A stretch of DNA of 6,549 nucleotides, from positions 5,688 to 12,236 of the forward strand of contig VBHE01000250.1 in assembly GCA_005889515.1 (NCBI GenBank), read 5' to 3'. Positions 1-6,549 of the stretch are shown here, one piece after another. The stretch is from Chloroflexota bacterium. Its GTDB lineage: Bacteria > Chloroflexota > Dormibacteria > Aeolococcales > Aeolococcaceae. The position numbers were made by a program, and so were the translations under genes. The stretch's first letter is position 1; every line of letters begins with the position of its first letter. A model generated the notes under the pieces. That model made no database searches and was not told the DNA's origin. It saw only the letters and a program-made list of their open reading frames with translations.

Positions 1-1312
<1,312 letters not shown>

Positions 1313-1316
<4 letters not shown>

Positions 1317-2029
1317 CGCCGGCGCGCCGGCTGGAGCAGGACCGCCCCACCGAGCATCGCGCCGACGCCGAGGGCGAGGGCGTAGCCGCCGCTCGCAGAG
1401 CCGAGGTCCGAGGAGAAGAGCCCGCCGAGGAGGATGTGGGGGTCGACCTGGCCGGCGACGGTGATCCCGAACCAGAGCACGAGGAAGGCGACGAGCGCCT
1501 CCCAGCGTGCCGGGTGGAGGACCCCCCTCCAGGCCGGCCAGCCGAGGCCGGCGACGGCGACGACGGCGACGCAGCAGGCGATCCCGGCGAGCACCCCCGC
1601 GTCGAAGGCGTGCACCGGTGTCGGGTCGGGCCGCGCCTGCATGCTCGCGAGGGGGAGGAGAAGGATGGCCAGCAGCACCGTCGCCGCCCCGGCGACGAGC
1701 AGCCCGCGGCCGAGCGCCGCGTGGCGCGGCGGGGGCACCGGCTCGGCGTCCACGGGCGGCGGCAGGGGTACGTGGACCCCGGTGCGCAGGAAGGCGTCGC
1801 GCTCGCGGTCGAAGTGAGCGCGGAGCGTCCGCGAGAGCAGCACCGTCTTCGCCTCGCTGATCTCGGCGAAGCGCCGCGCCGCCCGCACCCCGCCCTGGTT
1901 CACGTCGGGGTGATGGCGCTTGGCGAGCTCCCAGAACGCCGCCTTGATCTGCGCATCGTCCGCCTCGGCGTCGACGCCGAGGACCGCGTAGTGATCGCGA
2001 AACGCGGTGACCTGCTCCACCGGGCTCAT
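1313..2029 (-). CDS. Membrane J-domain (DnaJ-like) protein with four predicted TM helices
   Basis: A 238-residue protein. Residues about 12-78 form a J-domain: DHYAVLGV, a helix II ending in KRHHPD (invariant HPD at 40-42), then a helix III region ending RTLRAHFDRERD. J-domains stimulate the ATPase of DnaK/Hsp70. There is no G/F region, zinc-finger or client-binding C-terminal domain, so this is not DnaJ itself. After a proline-rich linker (about 87-103) come four hydrophobic stretches at about 106-128, 143-163, 178-194 and 216-233, which would leave both termini on the cytoplasmic side. The start chosen is the ATG at 2029, inside the ATGA overlap with the upstream hydrolase gene. No good Shine-Dalgarno sequence precedes it, so translation probably depends on coupling. 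A GTG at 2047 is a possible alternative start. The stop shares CTAG with the glgX stop. The J-domain is clear; the specific role is unknown. Confidence 0.87.
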
Positions 2030-3048
2030 GACGGCGGCATCGTACACGCAGCCGTCGCGCAGCGACGCATCCAGTCCACCGCCAGCGCGTTGGCGCGGGC
2101 GAGGTCGGCGCCCGCCAGGTTGTGGGTCGCACCCGGGAAGGTGACCAGCCGCGTGGTCACGCCCGCGGCGCGGAGCGCGGCGAGCGTCGCCGAGGTCCAC
2201 TCCGCCGGGATCTGCTCGTCGGCGTCGCCCTGGAGGATGAGCACCGGCGGCCCGGCGGCGCGGAGGAAGTTGCGGGGCGAGATCGACGCGTAGGCGGCGG
2301 GATCGGCGTCCGGGCTGCCGAGCGGGCCGGCGCCGCCGGGGTGGCGGGTCCACCAGCGCCGGGCGTTGTCGGCCATGTCGGTGCTCACCGGCGCGTAGAG
2401 GACGACCGACCGCACCCTCGGGTCGACGACCATCACCAGCTCGGCGACACCGCCCCCGTTGCTGTGGCCGGTCACCGCCACCCGGCCCGGGTCGGCCTGG
2501 GGCAGGGTGGGGAGCGAGCCGATCAGGTCCATGACCGCGACCGCCTCGGCCTCGATCGGGACCAGGTCGGGCTCGGGCGGTGCGGAGCCGGCGTATCCCG
2601 GGTAGTCCGGGGCGACGGTCAGGATCCCGGCGGCGGCGAAGGCGTCCGCGTACTTCGTCGAGTCCTGGCCGGCCCGGTACTGGGACGGGGGGATGTAGCC
2701 GTGGTCGACCACGGCGACGGGGAAGGGGCCGGGGCCGGCGGGGATCTCGGCCTCGCCGGTCATGACGCCCCCCTGGCTCGGCCAGCTGATCCGGTAGGTG
2801 GCGAACTGCGCGGTGCCCCCGAGGCGCGCGCCGACGGTCAGCCGCCCGCCGGTGTAGCTGCGCGCGCGCAGCGACGCGATCGCGTAGGCGGGGAGCGCGG
2901 GGATGGAGGAGGGGGTCGCCGAGGGCGCGGAGGCGGGGCGGGCCACCGGCGGCGGGCTCGCCGCCGGCCGGACGCCGCCGTCGGAGCAGGCGCAGAGCGC
3001 CGGGAGCACCAGGGCCGCCGCCGCGGCCGGCCGGAGGAGGGAGATCAC
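2026..3048 (-). CDS. Predicted lipoprotein alpha/beta hydrolase (esterase/peptidase S9-like)
   Basis: A 340-residue protein with a GTG start. Residues 1-21 look like a lipoprotein signal: a single Arg at 6, a hydrophobic Ala/Leu core, and a lipobox-like LCAC with Cys21 as the likely lipidated residue. A Pro/Ala/Ser-rich tether (about 26-53) follows, so the enzyme probably sits on the outer face of the membrane. The alpha/beta hydrolase fold is shown by VAVVDHGY (oxyanion region, about 111-118), DYPGYAGS (148-155), the nucleophile elbow GHSNGG with Ser196, LQGDADEQIP with Asp277 as likely acid, and GATHNL with His309. The triad is complete. The family hydrolyses esters or peptides; the substrate cannot be told. 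A run of seven G on the coding strand lies about 12 nt before the GTG, a poorly spaced Shine-Dalgarno candidate. The TGA stop overlaps the J-protein ATG. Its start is 56 bp from the divergent hydroxylase operon. Confidence 0.86.
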   Translation of the reverse strand: MISLLRPAAAAALVLPALCACSDGGVRPAASPPPVARPASAPSATPSSIPALPAYAIASLRARSYTGGRLTVGARLGGTAQFATYRISWPSQGGVMTGEAEIPAGPGPFPVAVVDHGYIPPSQYRAGQDSTKYADAFAAAGILTVAPDYPGYAGSAPPEPDLVPIEAEAVAVMDLIGSLPTLPQADPGRVAVTGHSNGGGVAELVMVVDPRVRSVVLYAPVSTDMADNARRWWTRHPGGAGPLGSPDADPAAYASISPRNFLRAAGPPVLILQGDADEQIPAEWTSATLAALRAAGVTTRLVTFPGATHNLAGADLARANALAVDWMRRCATAACTMPPS

Positions 3049-3104
3049 GCCCGGATTGTCCCCCCCGGGTCCCGGCCCGGGCCTCGGCTACCATTGGCGG
3101 CTCC
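3049..3104. promoter_or_regulatory. Divergent intergenic region, probable back-to-back promoters
   Basis: These 56 bp separate the hydrolase GTG (- strand) from the hydroxylase large-subunit ATG (+ strand) and should hold both promoters. On the - strand GACAAT (3060 to 3055) ends 6 nt before the GTG. On the + strand TACCAT (3089-3094) ends 10 nt before the ATG. Both are weak -10-like hexamers placed so that transcripts would be leaderless or nearly so. I see no convincing -35 box. A CCCGGG-rich inverted repeat (about 3064-3082) lies between them. The + strand gene lacks a good Shine-Dalgarno sequence, which fits a short leader. The location is strongly implied by gene layout; the individual boxes are guesses. 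Confidence 0.35.
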
Positions 3105-5366
3105 ATGAGCATTCTCGGCACCCGCGTGCTCCGCACCGAGGACCCGCGCTTCCTCACCCAGGGGGGTCGCTACGTCGACGACGTGCCCCTCGAGGGTGCG
3201 CTCCACGTCGTCTTCGTCCGCTCCGCGGTGGCCCACGCCCGGCTGCTGTCGGTCGACGTCGAGGAGGCGCGGCGCGCTCCCGGGGTGGTCACCGTGGTCA
3301 CCGCCGCCGACGTCGACGTCCCCGCCCAGGCGCCGGAGCTGCCGATGGTGACCACCGAGATGGCGCGCCCGGTGCTCGCCGCCGGCACCGTCCGCTTCGT
3401 CGGCGAGCCGGTGGCGGCCGTCGTCGCCGAGAGCGTCGCCGCGGCGGTCGACGCCGCCGAGCTGGTGGCGGTCGACTACGACCCGCTCCCGGTGGTCCTC
3501 GACCTCGAGGAGTCGGCGCGCGACGAGGTGCTCCTCTTCCCCGAGCTGGGAACCAACGTCGCCATGCGCCTGCCCTTCCCGCCGAGCGAGGACCTCTTCG
3601 ACGGCTGCGAGGTGGTGGTGCGCGGGCGCTTCCGCAACCAGCGGGTGGCGCCGGGACCGATGGAGCCGCGCGCCACCGCGGCGCGCTGGAGCGACGGCCG
3701 GCTCACGGTCTGGTCGAGCACCCAGCAGCCCCACGGCACCGCGGCGGGAATGCGGGAGGCGCTCGGGCTCTCCGCCGAGCAGGTGCGGGTGATCGCCCCC
3801 GACGTCGGCGGCGGCTTCGGCGCCAAGGACGGCAAGTACCCGGAGGACCTCGTCGTCGCCTGGCTGGCGCGGCGGCTGGAGCGCCCGGTGCGCTGGCGGG
3901 AGACCCGGTCGGAGAACCTGGTCGGAATGGGGCACGGGCGCGGACAGCTCCAGGAGGTGCGCGTCGGCGGCTCCCGCGACGGCCGGATCGCGGCGCTGCG
4001 CATCGACGTCCTCCAGGACTGCGGCGCCTACCCGAGCCTGGGAGCGTTCCTGCCGTTCCTGACCCGAATCATGGCGGCGGGGGTCTACGCCATCCCTCGG
4101 GTGGAGTGCACTGCACGCTCGGTCGTCACCAACACGACCTCGACGACGGCGTACCGCGGGGCCGGCCGCCCGGAGGCCGCCGCCGCGGTCGAGCGCGCGG
4201 TCGACCTCTTCGCCACCGAGATCGGCATGGACCCGGCCGAGGTGCGGCGCGTCAACCTGGTGCCCCGCGACGCCTTCCCGTACACCACCCCGGTGGGGAC
4301 GGTCTACGACTCCGGCGACTACCCCGGGGCGCTCGAGCGGCTGCTCGAGGCCGCGGACTATGCCGGGCTGCGCGCCGAGCAGGCGCGGCGGCGCGAGGGA
4401 GGCGGCGCGCGCCAGCTCGGCATCGGCCTCTCCGTCTACGTCGAGATCACCAACGGCGTCCCCGGCGGCGAGTACGCCGGCCTCGAGGTGCGCGTCGACG
4501 GGAGCGCGGTGGTGCGCAGCGGCACCTCGCCGCACGGGCAGGGGCACGCCACCGCCTGGGCGATGCTCGCCAGCGACCGCCTCGGCATCCCCATGGAGCG
4601 GATCGAGATGGTCTTCAACGACACCGACCTGGTCCGCTCCGGGGTCGGGACCTTCGGATCGCGCTCGCTGCAGGTCGGCGGGATGGCGGTCGACCAGGCG
4701 GCGGTCGTGGTGCTCGACCGCGCCCGGCGACTCCTCGCCGAGCTGCTCGAGGCCGACCCCGCCGACGTCGTCGTCGACGCCTCGACCGGCCGCCTCCACG
4801 TCGCCGGCTCGCCCGCCGCGGGGCGGTCGTGGGCGGAGCTGGCGGCGTTCGCCGCGGAGCGGGGCGAGCCGCTCGCCGCCGACGTCGACTTCCAGCCCCA
4901 GGGGGCCACCTTCCCCTTCGGCGCCCACCTCGCCCTCGTCGAGGTCGACACCGAGACCGGAGCGGTCGTGCTCCGCCGCCTGGTCGCCGTCGACGACGCC
5001 GGGAGGATCGTCAATCCCCTGCTCGCCGAGGGCCAGCGTCACGGCGGTATCGCCCAGGGGGCCGCCCAGGCATTGCTCGAGGAGGTGCTCTACGACGCCG
5101 ACGGCAACCCGGTGACCTCGACCTTCGCCGACTACGGGATGATCACCGCCGCCGAGCTGCCGTCGTTCGAGCTCGTCCCCATGGAGACGCCGACCCCGCT
5201 CAACGAGCTGGGGGTCAAGGGGATCGGCGAGTCGGGGACGATCGGCGCCGGCCCCGCCGTCCAGAACGCCGTCGTCGACGCCCTCGCCCACCTCGGGGTG
5301 CGCCACGTCGACATGCCCGCCACCCCGCAGCGGGTGTGGACGGCACTGCGGGAGGCCCGCCGATGA
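3105..5366 (+). CDS. Molybdenum hydroxylase large subunit (xanthine dehydrogenase / form II CoxL-like, Mo-cofactor binding)
   Basis: A full-length 753-residue Mo-binding subunit of the xanthine oxidase family; 750-800 residues is usual. It should bind the Mo-pterin cytosine dinucleotide cofactor and hydroxylate a substrate, working in the cytoplasm with FAD and 2Fe-2S subunits. The N-terminal a/b-hammerhead domain (about 10-120, including VRFVGEPVAAVVAES) precedes the Mo-binding domains. Visible motifs are VGGGFGAKDGK (from 234), the active-site loop AYRGAGR (349-355), and KGIGESG with the catalytic Glu709. True CO dehydrogenases (form I CoxL) carry AYRCSFR, with the Cys that binds Cu. This protein has Gly-Ala there, so it is form II-like and its substrate is unknown; annotation as CO dehydrogenase would be unsafe. 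The start MSILGTRVLRTEDPRFL matches the usual family N-terminus. Its stop overlaps the next start by ATGA, which indicates an operon with the FAD subunit. Confidence 0.95.
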   Translation: MSILGTRVLRTEDPRFLTQGGRYVDDVPLEGALHVVFVRSAVAHARLLSVDVEEARRAPGVVTVVTAADVDVPAQAPELPMVTTEMARPVLAAGTVRFVGEPVAAVVAESVAAAVDAAELVAVDYDPLPVVLDLEESARDEVLLFPELGTNVAMRLPFPPSEDLFDGCEVVVRGRFRNQRVAPGPMEPRATAARWSDGRLTVWSSTQQPHGTAAGMREALGLSAEQVRVIAPDVGGGFGAKDGKYPEDLVVAWLARRLERPVRWRETRSENLVGMGHGRGQLQEVRVGGSRDGRIAALRIDVLQDCGAYPSLGAFLPFLTRIMAAGVYAIPRVECTARSVVTNTTSTTAYRGAGRPEAAAAVERAVDLFATEIGMDPAEVRRVNLVPRDAFPYTTPVGTVYDSGDYPGALERLLEAADYAGLRAEQARRREGGGARQLGIGLSVYVEITNGVPGGEYAGLEVRVDGSAVVRSGTSPHGQGHATAWAMLASDRLGIPMERIEMVFNDTDLVRSGVGTFGSRSLQVGGMAVDQAAVVVLDRARRLLAELLEADPADVVVDASTGRLHVAGSPAAGRSWAELAAFAAERGEPLAADVDFQPQGATFPFGAHLALVEVDTETGAVVLRRLVAVDDAGRIVNPLLAEGQRHGGIAQGAAQALLEEVLYDADGNPVTSTFADYGMITAAELPSFELVPMETPTPLNELGVKGIGESGTIGAGPAVQNAVVDALAHLGVRHVDMPATPQRVWTALREARR
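5350..5355 (+). promoter_or_regulatory. Ribosome binding site for the FAD-binding subunit
   Basis: GGGAGG lies 7 nt before the ATG at 5363, within the last codons of the large-subunit gene. It is the best Shine-Dalgarno match at any start in the window. It fixes the medium-subunit start even though that reading frame is open far upstream because of the high GC content. Confidence 0.7.
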
Positions 5367-6217
5367 TTCCTGCGGCGTTCGAGTACCGGCGGGCGGCGAG
5401 CGTCGACGAGGCGGTCGCCCTGCTCGCCGAGGGCGGCGAGGACGCCAAGCTCCTCGCCGGGGGTCACTCGCTGCTGCCGCTGATGAAGCTGCGGCTGGCG
5501 CGTCCGTCGCTGCTCGTCGACATCGACCGCGCCGCCGGGATGCGCCACATCGACGAGCGCGACGGCACCCTGGCGATCGGCGCCCTCGCGCGCCACCAGG
5601 ACCTGGCGACCTCGGACCTGCTCCGCGCCCGCTGCCCGCTGCTCGCCCACGCCGCCTCGCTGGTCGGCGATCCCCAGGTTCGCCATCGCGGGACGGCGGG
5701 GGGATCGGTGGCCCACGCCGACCCGGCGTCCGACCTCTGCGCGGTGCTGCGCTGCCTCGACGCCAGGATGGTCGTCCAGGGACCCGCCGGGCGGCGGACC
5801 GTCGCCGCGGCGGACTTCTTCGTGGGCTTCCTCGAGAGCGCGCTCGGCGCGGACGAGGTGCTCGTGGAGATCCTCGTCCCCGTCCCCGCGGCGGGGCACG
5901 GGTGGTCGTACCAGAAGTTCACCCGCCGCGCGATCGACTGGGCGATCGTCGGCGTCGCCGCCGTCGTCGAGCCCTCGCCGGAGGGGATCGCCCGCGCCGC
6001 GGTCGGGCTGGTGAACATGGGCCCGACGCCGCTGCGAGCGGCCGCGGTCGAGGCCGCGCTCCGCGGCGCCCCCCGGACCGCGGTGGCCGCGGCGGCTGCG
6101 AGCGCTCCGGAGGGGACCGAGCCCGCCGCCGACATCCACGCCGACGCCGAGTTCCGCGCCCAGCTCGCCACCGTGCTCACCCGGCGTGCGCTCGAGGAGG
6201 CGCTGAGCCGCTGCTGA
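5363..6217 (+). CDS. Molybdenum hydroxylase medium subunit, FAD-binding (CoxM/CutM-like)
   Basis: A 284-residue protein of the usual size for CoxM-type flavoproteins. It binds FAD and takes electrons from the 2Fe-2S subunit, passing them to an acceptor. The N-terminal FAD-binding PCMH-type domain shows both signature loops: AGGHSLLPLMKLR (32-44) and GTAGGSVAHADPASD (110-124). The C-terminal domain includes YQKFTRRAIDWAIVGVAA (183-200), the usual family block. The ATG at 5363 overlaps the large-subunit TGA (ATGA) and has a GGGAGG site 7 nt upstream, so co-translation with the large subunit is expected. The gene order L then M differs from the M-S-L order of classical cox operons, and no small-subunit gene follows on this strand. 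The gene ends 13 bp from the end of the convergent small-subunit gene. No damage is seen. Confidence 0.95.
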   Translation: MIPAAFEYRRAASVDEAVALLAEGGEDAKLLAGGHSLLPLMKLRLARPSLLVDIDRAAGMRHIDERDGTLAIGALARHQDLATSDLLRARCPLLAHAASLVGDPQVRHRGTAGGSVAHADPASDLCAVLRCLDARMVVQGPAGRRTVAAADFFVGFLESALGADEVLVEILVPVPAAGHGWSYQKFTRRAIDWAIVGVAAVVEPSPEGIARAAVGLVNMGPTPLRAAAVEAALRGAPRTAVAAAAASAPEGTEPAADIHADAEFRAQLATVLTRRALEEALSRC

Positions 6218-6230
6218 GCCCCCGGTCCGG

Positions 6231-6549
6231 CTAGCCCCCGGCGCCCGCGCGCATCGTCTCGGCGGCGGTGAGCACCGCCCGGACGATGTTGTGGTACCCG
6301 GTGCACCGGCAGAGGTTGCCCTCGAGCCCGGAGCGCACCTCCGCCTCCGTGGGCGCCGGGTTCTCGCGGAGCAGGCCGACCGCGGCCATCACCATCCCCG
6401 GCGTGCAGTAGCCGCACTGCAGCCCGTGCTGCTCGCGGAAGGCGGCCTGCATTGGGTGGAGCGCCCCGTCCGAGGCGAGGCCCTCGATGGTGGTGACCTC
6501 GCCGCCGTCCGCCTGGACGGCGAGGACGGTGCAGGACTTCACCGACTCG
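6231..6549 (-). CDS. Molybdenum hydroxylase small subunit, [2Fe-2S]-binding (CoxS/CutS-like), 5' end beyond the window
   Basis: The C-terminal 106 or so residues of a small subunit that is normally 150-170 residues; it is cut by the right edge and the frame stays open to 6549. It begins at ESVKSCTVLAVQADG, where this Cys is the fourth ligand of the N-terminal ferredoxin-type cluster; the other three ligands lie outside. The second [2Fe-2S] domain is complete: QCGYCTPGMV supplies Cys-x2-Cys and GNLCRCTGYHNIV supplies Cys-x-Cys. These clusters relay electrons from the Mo centre to FAD. The GTG at 6542-6540 is internal to the conserved domain and is not the true start. The gene is convergent with the L-M pair, so it is not on their transcript. 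It could serve that enzyme or another hydroxylase whose genes lie to the right. Its TAG stop lies in GGCTAGC. Confidence 0.93.
   Translation of the reverse strand, partial: ESVKSCTVLAVQADGGEVTTIEGLASDGALHPMQAAFREQHGLQCGYCTPGMVMAAVGLLRENPAPTEAEVRSGLEGNLCRCTGYHNIVRAVLTAAETMRAGAGG

Noticed and set aside
1547..1575. GACGGC/GACGAC triplet-like repeat as a possible microsatellite
   Set aside because: It lies in the J-protein gene and encodes an ordinary Val/Ala-rich membrane helix on the - strand; codon bias explains it.
2030..3157. Upstream extension of the J-protein frame on the - strand, giving a 614-residue protein
   Set aside because: The extension is Arg/Pro-rich and lies over the well-supported hydrolase gene in another frame; the J-domain needs only the ATG at 2029.
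3045..5306. A 753-codon open frame on the - strand, antisense to the hydroxylase large subunit and coincidentally the same length
   Set aside because: The translation is low-complexity (Gly, Arg, Asp, His, Val rich) with no family motif. It is the expected antisense shadow of a GC-rich gene with strong third-position bias.
2903..5362. A long + strand open frame continuous with the FAD subunit, suggesting a giant fusion protein of about 1100 residues
   Set aside because: Only the part from 5363 has recognisable domain sequence and it starts just after a good GGGAGG site. The rest is Arg/Gly/Pro/Ala-rich out-of-frame reading of the large subunit.
6218..6230. A bidirectional terminator between the medium and small subunit genes
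   Set aside because: The gap is only 13 bp, with no stem of useful length and no T-run on either side.

Overview
This window looks like chromosomal sequence from a high-GC (roughly three-quarters G+C by eye) aerobic soil-type bacterium. Actinomycetota, Chloroflexota or Candidatus Dormibacterota would all fit, but no marker gene fixes the lineage. Gene packing is very dense: six protein genes, two ATGA start/stop overlaps, one shared stop site and only two short non-coding gaps (56 and 13 bp). I see no RNA gene, mobile element or CRISPR array.

Left part (1-1316, + strand): the 3' two-thirds or so of a GlgX-type glycogen debranching enzyme (GH13). All four GH13 catalytic regions are present. 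The reading frame then breaks at about 651-653, where roughly 49 bases encoding a conserved loop appear to be missing. The gene is therefore either a pseudogene or carries an assembly or sequencing error.

Middle (1313-3048, - strand): a two-gene unit. A predicted lipoprotein alpha/beta hydrolase with an intact Ser-Asp-His triad overlaps by ATGA a J-domain protein that carries four predicted membrane helices at its C-terminus. The J-protein stop codon overlaps the glgX stop codon in a single CTAG.

Right part (3105-6549): a molybdenum hydroxylase (xanthine dehydrogenase / aerobic CO dehydrogenase family). The Mo-binding large subunit (AYRGAGR motif, so form II-like and not a proven CO dehydrogenase) and the FAD-binding medium subunit form a + strand ATGA-coupled pair. 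A [2Fe-2S] small subunit, cut by the right edge, converges on them from the - strand. The three subunits would together pass electrons from the Mo centre through 2Fe-2S clusters to FAD, but the opposite orientation of the small subunit is unusual. It may belong to a second enzyme beyond the edge.

I did not find a clearly new system. The points most worth a second look are the glgX break, the split orientation of the hydroxylase subunits, and the coupled lipoprotein hydrolase / membrane J-protein pair.
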